A program made the position numbers and the translations under genes. From assembly GCF_004000985.1 (NCBI RefSeq), contig NZ_BIMH01000042.1, positions 1 through 40,465 on the forward strand: DNA of 40,465 nucleotides, given 5' to 3'. The stretch is from Paenibacillus validus NBRC 15382 (GTDB lineage Bacteria > Bacillota > Bacilli > Paenibacillales > NBRC-103111). Within the stretch, counting starts at the first letter, position 1, and each line of letters begins with the position of its first letter. The notes under the pieces are model-generated. The model was not told where the DNA came from, ran no database searches, and saw only the letters and a program-made list of their open reading frames with translations. Shown here piece by piece: positions 6,911 to 14,298 of the stretch.

Positions 6911-8672
6911 AGATTGTAATATCGTATTCTTCAATTTTTCTGTACAACGTCGTTCTTCCGATTTCCAATAGAGCTGCGGCCTTGCTCAAATTCCAGCCCG
7001 TTGCCTGCAATGCCCTTTTGATTGCCTCGATTTCCGCCTCTTTAAGCGAAGGGACGGGATCATCGGCAGCCTGAGCCTCCCGCCGCCCGGTTTGACAGTC
7101 GGTTTCGAACTGCAGATGTTCGGGGCGAATGGGACTTCCCTCGGCCAGAAAAGCGGCCTGAATAAGGACGCTGTTTAATTCGCGAATGTTTCCGGGCCAA
7201 GCATACTGCAAGAGCTTATTTGCCGTTTCTTTCGATAAATGAGGGTTCGGATCGTTATGGCTGCGCAGCAAATGTATGGCAAGCTCAACGATATCGCTTC
7301 TTTCGCGGAGTGAAGGCAATGTAATTTGAATTCCTTTCAAACGGTAATAAAGATCGGCGCGAAACCGTCCTTCCTTGATTTCATTTTGCAAATTTTTATG
7401 AGTCGCTGCAATGATTCTTATATCAATGGGCTTACTTTTGGCACTTCCGACGGGGGTGATGGTGCGTTCCTGCAAAACCCTCAATAGAGCCGCCTGTGCG
7501 CGCAAAGACATATCGCCGATTTCATCCAACAAAATCGTACCCTTATGGGCAGCCTCGAATTTCCCGGCATTTCCTTCCCGATTGGCTCCCGTAAATGCGC
7601 CCCGCTCATAACCGAACAATTCGCTTTCCACCAGGCTGTCGGGTATTGCGCTGCAATTAACGGCTATGAAGGGTTGATTCGAACGCAAACTGGCCGAATG
7701 AATGGATTGCGCAAACAATTCTTTTCCGGTGCCGCTTTCTCCCAACAACAGAACCGGAAAGTCGGTGAGAGCCGCTTTGTAGGCCAGTTCTTTTTTCTGT
7801 ATGAGGCTTGGGCACGATCCGGCGATATCGGAAAAAGTATACATGCGATTTACGCTGATCACTTTTTTTTGAATCGCTATGGAACGCCAAACTTTTTGTT
7901 GATGATCGTGTATTTCTTCGATAAAAAATCCTTCGATGCCGGAGAATTCATGGCCGATGGCATCCTTGCCTAAAATCCGGAGAGCGGCTTGATTGGCGCG
8001 AATGATTCTGTTTTCGTGATCCAGCGAAAGGAGCGGAAGCGGATTGTTTTTCATCGAATATTCCAATTCCTTCAAAGTGATGAGATGTTCCTTCCTGGAT
8101 TCTTCGATGAGAAGTTGGTTCTGCAATGAATCCGCGGCCATCGTTGAGAGAGAAAGACTAAGCGCATTATAGTTTTCCTGTTTGCTGCTGAAATTGATGG
8201 CGCCCAACAACTCCCCGGTCGGACTGAACACAGGCGACGATGCGCAAGTAAGGAAATGATTCAACTGGCAGTAGTGTTCTTCGGCATGAACGCGGACAGG
8301 TATTCTTTCGTTAATGGCAACCCCGATGGCATTCGTTCCCTTTCTGTTTTCAGCCCAATTGGCGCCCACCTGGAGCTGAACCGCAGCCGCCCGTTTGGAG
8401 AATTCAGGATCTCCGACGGAATAAATAATATTGCCTTGAGCATCGATAAGAAGGGCCACTTGTCTCGATTGCTTAATGAAGTGCTCCATTTTCCCGAAAA
8501 TATGTGAGGTATGCTTAATCAGAGCCTCATTCTCTTTAAGGATTTCATGAATTTGCTTTCCTGTAACCAATTGATCATCCACAGGATCCATCTGTTTCAA
8601 TCCATATTGTTGACAACGCTTCCAAGAGCTCGCCACAACTTCTGAATGCTTCCTTATTTCCAGAGATGACAA
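6909..8672 (-). CDS. AcoR-like sigma-54-dependent activator (GAF-PAS-AAA+-Fis)
   Basis: Bacterial enhancer-binding protein of the AcoR/acetoin-catabolism type, which activates sigma-54 promoters when a small catabolite binds. Residues about 1-200 form the AcoR-type N-terminal GAF module. A PAS-like segment lies at about 205-255 and the AAA+ core follows: Walker A GESGTGKE (311-318), the sigma-54 contact loop GAFTGA (358-363) and Walker B GTILLDEIGD (378-387). A Fis-type helix-turn-helix closes the protein (NLSKAAALLEIGRTTLYRKI). The start is TTG 8672, six bases after GGAGGTG; a longer frame from 8753 lacks a ribosome-binding site. It lies downstream of the zinc alcohol dehydrogenase on the same strand, separated by a long terminator-like palindrome. 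The two sigma-54 promoters in this locus are its natural targets. Confidence 0.92.
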   Translation of the reverse strand: MSSLEIRKHSEVVASSWKRCQQYGLKQMDPVDDQLVTGKQIHEILKENEALIKHTSHIFGKMEHFIKQSRQVALLIDAQGNIIYSVGDPEFSKRAAAVQLQVGANWAENRKGTNAIGVAINERIPVRVHAEEHYCQLNHFLTCASSPVFSPTGELLGAINFSSKQENYNALSLSLSTMAADSLQNQLLIEESRKEHLITLKELEYSMKNNPLPLLSLDHENRIIRANQAALRILGKDAIGHEFSGIEGFFIEEIHDHQQKVWRSIAIQKKVISVNRMYTFSDIAGSCPSLIQKKELAYKAALTDFPVLLLGESGTGKELFAQSIHSASLRSNQPFIAVNCSAIPDSLVESELFGYERGAFTGANREGNAGKFEAAHKGTILLDEIGDMSLRAQAALLRVLQERTITPVGSAKSKPIDIRIIAATHKNLQNEIKEGRFRADLYYRLKGIQITLPSLRERSDIVELAIHLLRSHNDPNPHLSKETANKLLQYAWPGNIRELNSVLIQAAFLAEGSPIRPEHLQFETDCQTGRREAQAADDPVPSLKEAEIEAIKRALQATGWNLSKAAALLEIGRTTLYRKIEEYDITI

Positions 8673-8871
8673 CGTAAGCACCTCCACACACAACATGTGT
8701 GATATTGATTGTAGTATAACATAATGGATATCCAGATGTGCCCATTTAAACAAGATTGTTTCAAAATGTTACACCTTACCGACGGTACGATTTGATCAAA
8801 TTCGGACACCGAGAGACACCGTTTCCGTTTCACATAGGAGCACTGCTTCGCAACAATTCTATTCGGCAAAT

Positions 8872-8950
8872 CAGAAAAAAACACCATTACGCATTGGATT
8901 TCAGTGGAGTGGTGATTCAGCTAAATCCAATAACGTAACGGTGTTTTGTG
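8872..8950 (-). terminator. Long imperfect palindrome, probable terminator of the zinc alcohol dehydrogenase
   Basis: AACACCATTACG-C-ATTGGATTT (from 8879) and AAATCCAAT-AA-CGTAACGGTGTT (to 8945) form an imperfect inverted repeat of about 22 bp per arm around a loop of about 20 bases. Read on the minus strand, the hairpin ends in a run of seven T residues (8872-8880), so it works as an intrinsic terminator for the gene ending at 8992. The large loop is unusual; a miniature mobile element is an alternative. Confidence 0.6.
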
Positions 8951-8991
8951 TGTCACTGGCACAATAAATTCAGCGGCAAGCGCTTACATTA

Positions 8992-10002
8992 TTAAAATGT
9001 CAAGACGATCCGTCCGTTAATGTTTCCTTTTTCCATACGTTCAAAAATTTCATTGATTTTTTCCAGTGGCTGTGTTTCGATGATCGCTTTCACTTTGCCG
9101 CGGGCAGCGAAATCCAAAGCTTCTTGCATGTCTTTTCTTGTACCGACAATCGAACCTGTTACTGTAACGCCGTTGAGAACCGTATCGAAAATCGGGATCG
9201 GCAATTCGCCGCTCGGAAGACCGACTACCACCAGTGTGCCGCCGCGTCTTACAGAACGATACGCTTGTTCAAACGCTTTCGGAGTCACTGCCACGCTCAC
9301 TGCAGCATGAGCGCCGCCGACTTTGTTCTCGATTTCCTCTACCGGATTTACCGACTTGCCGTTTATGGTAAGATCGGCTCCCAGCTTCTTGGCAAGTTCC
9401 AATTTATCGTCGCTGATATCGACTGCAATGACGTTAAATCCCATAGCCTTCGCATATTGGAGCGCAATATGTCCGAGACCTCCAATGCCATAGATCGCCA
9501 CCCATTCTCCCGGCTTTGCACCCGTCACCTTCAGGGCTTTATAGGTGGTTACGCCTGCGCATAAGATCGGGGCAATTTCTTCATCCGATACGCCGTCCGG
9601 GATTCTCGCGACATAGGCAGCAGGTGCGACGCAATATTCCGCGTATCCCCCATCGACCGAATAGCCGCCATTTAATTGGCTTTTGCATAACGTTTCCCAA
9701 CCGGTCAAGCAATACTCACATTCGCCGCAAGCGGAGAACAGCCACGGAATTCCAACCCTGTCCCCGATGTTTATGGAACTTACTCCCGGACCGACTTTTT
9801 CTACATAGCCAACGCCTTCATGACCAGGGATCAAAGGAAGTTTAGGTTTCACGGGCCAATCCCCATGAGCGGCATGCAGGTCGGTATGGCAAACTCCGCA
9901 AGCTGTGATTCTTACCAGTACTTCTCCTTGTCCGACATCCGGAGTCGGTACTTCTTTGATTTCCAGCTTTTGATGAAATTGATTTACAATAGCAGCTTTC
10001 AT
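8992..10002 (-). CDS. Zinc-dependent alcohol dehydrogenase, NAD-linked (AdhA/AdhT type)
   Basis: Cytoplasmic medium-chain dehydrogenase that oxidises primary alcohols such as ethanol to aldehydes. Catalytic zinc ligands are Cys38 (CGVCHTD), His61 (GHEGVG) and Cys148. The structural zinc is held by Cys92, 95, 98 and 106 ([15 protein letters not shown]). The Rossmann motif GIGGLG is at 172-177. The 336-residue length is that of the bacterial short ADH-P/AdhT group. The ATG at 10002 follows AGGAGG. A -24/-12 promoter sits about 60 bases upstream, so expression should need sigma-54 and an enhancer-binding protein. It is transcribed divergently from the iron alcohol dehydrogenase operon and supplies aldehyde to the aldehyde dehydrogenase at 14.3 kb. 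Confidence 0.93.
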   Translation of the reverse strand: MKAAIVNQFHQKLEIKEVPTPDVGQGEVLVRITACGVCHTDLHAAHGDWPVKPKLPLIPGHEGVGYVEKVGPGVSSINIGDRVGIPWLFSACGECEYCLTGWETLCKSQLNGGYSVDGGYAEYCVAPAAYVARIPDGVSDEEIAPILCAGVTTYKALKVTGAKPGEWVAIYGIGGLGHIALQYAKAMGFNVIAVDISDDKLELAKKLGADLTINGKSVNPVEEIENKVGGAHAAVSVAVTPKAFEQAYRSVRRGGTLVVVGLPSGELPIPIFDTVLNGVTVTGSIVGTRKDMQEALDFAARGKVKAIIETQPLEKINEIFERMEKGNINGRIVLTF

Positions 10003-10063
10003 TTGAATCCTCCTTCAAAATGAACGAATATGGTTGCTTGGCATGCAACACTTTCATACATAC

Positions 10064-10079
10064 GCAAAACCCATGCCAA
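10064..10079 (-). promoter_or_regulatory. Sigma-54 (-24/-12) promoter of the zinc alcohol dehydrogenase
   Basis: On the minus strand the sequence is TTGGCATGGGTTTTGC. The obligatory GG and GC are separated by exactly ten bases, and the match to TTGGCAC-N5-TTGC is near complete. Transcription would start near 10052, about 50 bases before the ATG. The inverted repeats at 10128-10154 are at enhancer distance. Confidence 0.85.
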
Positions 10080-10127
10080 CCCCAAAAACGCAGAAACGCT
10101 ATGTTTTTATCATTGAAATGACGAAAA

Positions 10128-10154
10128 TTCGGCCGTTAAGCCGAAAAAACGGCT
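10128..10154. promoter_or_regulatory. Overlapping inverted repeats, candidate enhancer site
   Basis: TTCGGC-CGTTAA-GCCGAA (10128-10145) is a perfect 6-6-6 dyad. It overlaps a second one, AGCCG-AAAAAA-CGGCT (10139-10154), and another TTCGGC half-site follows near 10178. The cluster lies about 50-75 bases upstream of the -24 element of the zinc alcohol dehydrogenase promoter and in front of the divergent operon, so one site could control both. Confidence 0.5.
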
Positions 10155-10238
10155 GACCTATCATTTTTTCGGCATTTTATAAAATATTTTCCAAAAAGTA
10201 AAATAACAAAGTACAATAGCAATGAAGGAGGAAGATCC

Positions 10239-11399
10239 ATGGGTATTTTCAAATTCATGACACCCGAAATTATTTTCGGTACGAATGCTCTGAGTCAAAT
10301 CGGGGAAAGCCTGCTTCGATTGGGAGCGAAAAAGGTTTTTGTTGTCTCCGATAAAGGCGTTCTGAATTCCGGTTGGGTGGAACTTGCCGTCCGCTATTTG
10401 AAAGAATGTAAACTGGACTACTGCTTATGGACGGAACTTACCCCCAACCCCAAGGACTATGAAGTGGAAAAAGGCGTTCGAACCTATATGGAAAGCGGTT
10501 GTAATTCGGTTGTCGGGATCGGAGGAGGAAGTGCAATTGATGCCGCAAAATCAGTTGCCTTACTTGCAACCAATAGCGGGACGATCCAACAATATGAAGG
10601 TGTCGATCTCGTAACCAGGCCGCTTCCGCCAATGGTCATGGTGCCGACGACTGCAGGGTCGGGATCGGAAGTTTCCCAGTTCTCCATTATCCGCAATTCC
10701 AAACACAAGGTGAAAATGACCATTATTTCCAAATCGTTAATTCCCGATATTGCGATCATTGACCCGCAGACCTTGATGACGAAAGATGCGCGTTTAACGG
10801 CGCATACGGGTATGGACGTTTTATCACATGCCATTGAATCTTATATTTCTCTAGCGGCTACCCCGATGACTGAAGGGTATTCCTTGCAAGCGATTCGCTT
10901 AATTGCCAATTACCTTCGGCCTTCCGTGGCAAGCCAACACAATCGTGAAGCGAAAGAAGCTATGGCGATGGCAAGCCTTCAGGCAGGTATCGCTTTCTCC
11001 AACTCGATTTTGGGAGCGGTTCATGCCATGTCACATCAACTAGGCGGTTTGCTGGATCTGCCGCATGGGGAGGTAAATTCTATTTTGCTGCCTTATGTAT
11101 TGGAGTATAATTTGATCTCTTGTCCCGAGAAATTTAAAAACATTTCCGAGGCTTTCGGTGAGAACGTGGACGGTCTCAGCCTGACTGCAGCCGCCAGAAA
11201 GGCGATTGGAGCCGTTAAAGAATTGGCCGGCGATCTCGGCATCTCTGATTCTTTGTCCAGTTTGAACCTGAAAGAGGAACAGATTGATTTTATGAGCCAT
11301 AATGCGGTTCATGATGCCTGCATGACTACGAACCCGCGGGATATGAAGGCGGCGGATGTGAAAATGTTGTTCCGCCTTGCTCTGGGGAGTGCCTTCTGA
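10239..11399 (+). CDS. Iron-containing alcohol dehydrogenase (group III, ErcA-like context)
   Basis: Group III alcohol dehydrogenase, 386 residues. Predicted iron ligands are all present: Asp193 and His197 (GMDVLSHAIE), His262 (AVHAMSHQLGG) and His276 (LPHGEVN). The nucleotide-binding GIGGGSAIDAAK is at 93-104. The ATG at 10239 follows AAGGAGG. The stop codon overlaps the start of the histidine kinase gene by one base, so the two are translationally coupled. A similar iron alcohol dehydrogenase, ErcA, is tied to sensor kinases and is needed for regulating ethanol oxidation in Pseudomonas aeruginosa. By analogy this enzyme may be a sensing or signalling partner rather than a bulk catabolic enzyme; that part is inference. 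A weak sigma-A promoter (TTTCCA-18-TACAAT, 10188-10217) may serve it. Confidence 0.92.
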   Translation: MGIFKFMTPEIIFGTNALSQIGESLLRLGAKKVFVVSDKGVLNSGWVELAVRYLKECKLDYCLWTELTPNPKDYEVEKGVRTYMESGCNSVVGIGGGSAIDAAKSVALLATNSGTIQQYEGVDLVTRPLPPMVMVPTTAGSGSEVSQFSIIRNSKHKVKMTIISKSLIPDIAIIDPQTLMTKDARLTAHTGMDVLSHAIESYISLAATPMTEGYSLQAIRLIANYLRPSVASQHNREAKEAMAMASLQAGIAFSNSILGAVHAMSHQLGGLLDLPHGEVNSILLPYVLEYNLISCPEKFKNISEAFGENVDGLSLTAAARKAIGAVKELAGDLGISDSLSSLNLKEEQIDFMSHNAVHDACMTTNPRDMKAADVKMLFRLALGSAF

Positions 11400-12709
11400 T
11401 GTCGGGCAAACAAGAGTTGATTGACAAGTTAACAGGAATTAAATCTTCACGAAAAAGTTACTACAGTGAATTAAACGCTATCGTCGAAGAAATGAAGAAA
11501 AAGAACAAGCAGCTGGAAGTCATTAACCGGTTAACGCAGATCCATGTGGACAAATCCTGGGAGGAAGTCAGCAGCTATCTGGCAGCCCAATTATCACAAA
11601 TTCTTTCTTTCGACCGGTTTGTCTTGACACTTATCGACCATTCCGATCTGTTGTTTTATATTTCGGAGCCGGAAGCGGCGAACTGGTCTTGCCGTTTTGT
11701 CAAAAGGCGAATGGTGACGAAGACGGCCATGTCGATTGAAGAATTTAAAAAGCTGCTTAAAAAGGAAATACCGGATCATTACGGCACATCCGTTTGTTTG
11801 CAATATCAAGCCGGAAACATCTATGGATTTCTTACTCTTTTGAATCAGGAGAAAGTAGAGTACCCCCAAGAGGAGCTTGAGCTTTATAGGCGTATGGGAG
11901 AACATGTGCGAATCTCCATTGAAAACATCCACTTGTTTAAAGATGTGAGCGAGAAAGTCAACATGGAAGCGCAGCTGATCCAGTCTGCAAAGATGGCTGC
12001 TTTGGGAGAGATGGCTGCGGGGATCGCCCATGAATTGAACAGTCCGCTAACCGCCATTCTTGGAAATGTCCAGCTTCTGATGCGCGACATGAAAGACGGG
12101 CGTCCGGGCAAAATGCTGGAGGATATTTATCAGTGCGGCCTGCGCAGCAAAAAAATAATACAAAATTTATTGACATTCTCTAGACAAGAAGAATATCAAT
12201 TAGAAACCATGCACCTTTCCAGTTTGATAGAAGACGTATTAGGGCTGGTGGGGTATCAACTGGCAGTTTCCGGTATTTCGATACGGAAAGAAATAGATCC
12301 GACACTTCCTCCTGTCAGAGGGAGCCGCAATCAAATCGAACAGGTGTTGATTAACCTCTTTCTTAATGCGAGAGACGCCGTTCAAGGAAAAAGCAACCCG
12401 GAAGTGATCATTGGAACTTGCCTCGCCGGTTCAGAGGACCGGCCATTCGTTTCCATCTATGTGCTCGACAACGGAGTTGGCATTGAAGAAGACTATGTAT
12501 CTCAAATATTCAATCCTTTTTTTACAACGAAGGAAAGCATGAAGGGTACCGGTCTGGGACTTTCTGTGAGCCTAGGCATTGCCGAGTCCCATGGAGGAAA
12601 GCTTCTGGTAGACAGCAGGGTGGGCGAGTACACCCGGTTTTCCCTTCTGCTGCCGATCCAGGAAAATGAAGGAGGTGAAGAATATGAGAAGGGTGCTAGT
12701 AGTCGATGA
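11399..12709 (+). CDS. Soluble sensor histidine kinase (GAF-HisKA-HATPase)
   Basis: Cytoplasmic two-component sensor. Residues about 1-48 form a charged coiled coil. About 49-180 look like a GAF domain (VDKSWEEVSSYLAAQL at its start, YGFLTLLNQEK near its end). The HisKA box has the phospho-acceptor His211 (MAAGIAHELNSPLTAILGN). The HATPase N, G1 and G2 boxes follow (INLFLNARDA, DNGVGI, GTGLGLSV). No membrane segment is visible, so the signal must be internal. It overlaps the iron alcohol dehydrogenase gene by one base and the response-regulator gene by 26 bases, which implies a fixed stoichiometry. The probable signal is a metabolite or redox state linked to alcohol oxidation. Confidence 0.93.
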   Translation: MSGKQELIDKLTGIKSSRKSYYSELNAIVEEMKKKNKQLEVINRLTQIHVDKSWEEVSSYLAAQLSQILSFDRFVLTLIDHSDLLFYISEPEAANWSCRFVKRRMVTKTAMSIEEFKKLLKKEIPDHYGTSVCLQYQAGNIYGFLTLLNQEKVEYPQEELELYRRMGEHVRISIENIHLFKDVSEKVNMEAQLIQSAKMAALGEMAAGIAHELNSPLTAILGNVQLLMRDMKDGRPGKMLEDIYQCGLRSKKIIQNLLTFSRQEEYQLETMHLSSLIEDVLGLVGYQLAVSGISIRKEIDPTLPPVRGSRNQIEQVLINLFLNARDAVQGKSNPEVIIGTCLAGSEDRPFVSIYVLDNGVGIEEDYVSQIFNPFFTTKESMKGTGLGLSVSLGIAESHGGKLLVDSRVGEYTRFSLLLPIQENEGGEEYEKGASSR

Positions 12710-14114
12710 TGAAATCGAAGTGACCTCTTTTTTTCGATATTTTTTGGAAGATAAAAGCTGTGACGTGGCGATTGCGAATTCAGGGAGGGAGGTAGATGAG
12801 CTGCTTCACCGGCATCCATCTCCGTTTCACCTGGCTCTTGTGGATCTGAAGCTGCCTGATGCCAATGGATTGGATTTGTTGGCCAAAATTAAAACCAAGT
12901 ACCCGGACTGCGAAGTCATGATCATGACCGGTTACAGCACCGTCAAATCAGCAGTACTGGCCATACAGGCGGGGGCGAAAGACTATTTGGAAAAGCCGTT
13001 TGATGACCTGGAGAGTCTTGAAAACATCATCAATTCGGTATTACTGAACCCCGTCGGCAATACGGAAAAACTGAACATGGAAGCTGCGCAATACGGAATT
13101 ATTTATACGAATTCAAGTCCACTGCAGAAAGTCATAGCCGTAGCGGAAAAGTTGGCCAAGAAAGCCATCAACATTTTGATCGAGGGAGAGACGGGCACCG
13201 GCAAGGAATTGATGGCCCGATTCATTCACGGCTCCAGTCTGAGGGCCCCATATCCGTTTGTCGGTATCAATTGCGGGGCGGTGCCGGAAAGCCTGATGGA
13301 GAGTGAATTGTTCGGTCATGAAAAAGGGGCATTTACCGGAGCGATCAAGACCAGGAAGGGATATTTCGAGCTTGCTAACAACGGAACTCTCTTCATGGAT
13401 GAGATCGGAGAGGCACCGACTTCCATTCAGGTAAAATTGTTGCGTGTGTTAGAGACAGGAGAGTTCATGAGGGTAGGCAGTGAAGAGATCCAAAAGAGCA
13501 ATGTGCGGTTCATCTCAGCCACAAATCGAAATTTGGAAACCGAGGTCGAAAACAAACAATTTCGCGCTGACCTCTTATACCGGTTGGAGGGAGTGAAATT
13601 GTCCATTCCTCCTTTGCGGGAAAGACCCGGGGATATTCCGTTGATTGCGCAGTCCTATCTTGACAAAAAATATGGTGGCGACTGCCGGCTTGATTCGGAT
13701 GCAGCGGAGATTTTAAAAATGTACGATTGGCCCGGAAACGTGAGACAACTCCTCAATGTGCTCAATCAGACGCATGCCATTCACGAATGCAAGTGTTTAA
13801 AGGCTGACCATCTTCCGCCATATTTGCTGCAAAGAGCGGAGCATCCCGTCAACCAAATGCCGATTGATCGGCAAATCGAAGATTTTATTGAACGGGAAGC
13901 CGAGCAATTTGTGCAAAGTCTGGTAAATGGCTTAAGCCATGTCGAGCAGATCCATTTAAAAAAAGTAATGGACAGAATCAGAAAGATGGAAAGGGAAATC
14001 GGGAGAAAAGTGATTGAAAGAAGGTTGTCCGAGACAAATAGAGACAGGCAATTGTTGAGTAAGAAATTAAATATCTCAATAAGGACACTCCGATATATTT
14101 TAAATGAGAAGTAA
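12684..14114 (+). CDS. NtrC-family sigma-54 response regulator
   Basis: Partner of the preceding kinase. The receiver domain spans residues 1-120, with the acidic pair in VVDDE, phospho-acceptor Asp54 (VDLKLPD) and Lys104 (YLEKPF). The AAA+ sigma-54 module has Walker A GETGTGKE (168-175), the intact GAFTGA loop (215-220) and Walker B GTLFMDEIGE. After residue about 390 comes an extended, highly charged helical linker of about 60 residues, longer than in typical NtrC proteins, and then a Fis-like helix-turn-helix (RQLLSKKLNISIRTLRYIL). The start is ATG 12684 behind AAGGAGGTG; the ATG at 12666 is itself part of that ribosome-binding region. It overlaps the kinase gene. Likely targets are the -24/-12 promoters at 10064 and 14234. 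Confidence 0.92.
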   Translation: MRRVLVVDDEIEVTSFFRYFLEDKSCDVAIANSGREVDELLHRHPSPFHLALVDLKLPDANGLDLLAKIKTKYPDCEVMIMTGYSTVKSAVLAIQAGAKDYLEKPFDDLESLENIINSVLLNPVGNTEKLNMEAAQYGIIYTNSSPLQKVIAVAEKLAKKAINILIEGETGTGKELMARFIHGSSLRAPYPFVGINCGAVPESLMESELFGHEKGAFTGAIKTRKGYFELANNGTLFMDEIGEAPTSIQVKLLRVLETGEFMRVGSEEIQKSNVRFISATNRNLETEVENKQFRADLLYRLEGVKLSIPPLRERPGDIPLIAQSYLDKKYGGDCRLDSDAAEILKMYDWPGNVRQLLNVLNQTHAIHECKCLKADHLPPYLLQRAEHPVNQMPIDRQIEDFIEREAEQFVQSLVNGLSHVEQIHLKKVMDRIRKMEREIGRKVIERRLSETNRDRQLLSKKLNISIRTLRYILNEK

Positions 14115-14132
14115 CGAGAGCCGTTGCTGCGA

Positions 14133-14174
14133 TTGTTCTATTTTGAACAAGATGAAACACCTGATCTGTTTCAT
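14133..14174. promoter_or_regulatory. Two inverted repeats, candidate upstream activating sequences
   Basis: TTGTTC-TATTTT-GAACAA (14133-14150) and ATGAAACA-N7-TGTTTCAT (14152-14174) are both perfect dyads. They stand 60-100 bases upstream of the -24/-12 promoter at 14234, the usual distance for enhancer-binding proteins. A palindromic AAGCGCTT core inside TACAAGCGCTTACA follows at 14191-14204 and resembles a weak CcpA site. Confidence 0.6.
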
Positions 14175-14233
14175 AATGTATGCAAAGCGATACAAGCGCT
14201 TACAAAAAAGCTTGCGCAGCCGTTAATTTTCGA

Positions 14234-14250
14234 TTGGCACGACTTTTGCT
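14234..14250 (+). promoter_or_regulatory. Sigma-54 (-24/-12) promoter of the aldehyde dehydrogenase
   Basis: TTGGCACGACTTTTGCT matches the consensus TTGGCAC-N4-TTTGCT essentially perfectly, with GG and GC ten bases apart. Transcription would start near 14262. This makes the TTG at 14257 unusable as a start codon and places the real start at ATG 14299. Confidence 0.92.
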
Positions 14251-14298
14251 CTATTTTTGATTGCCAAAAAAATAATTGGGCATAAGGAGGCTGGACAA

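Noticed and set aside
8975..8988. GGCAAGCGCTTACA as a cre site
   Set aside because: Two mismatches to the consensus and a position just past the stop of a minus-strand gene make regulation unlikely.
9124..9845. Plus-strand frames of 146 and 109 codons
   Set aside because: Shadows of the zinc alcohol dehydrogenase, which has all zinc ligands.
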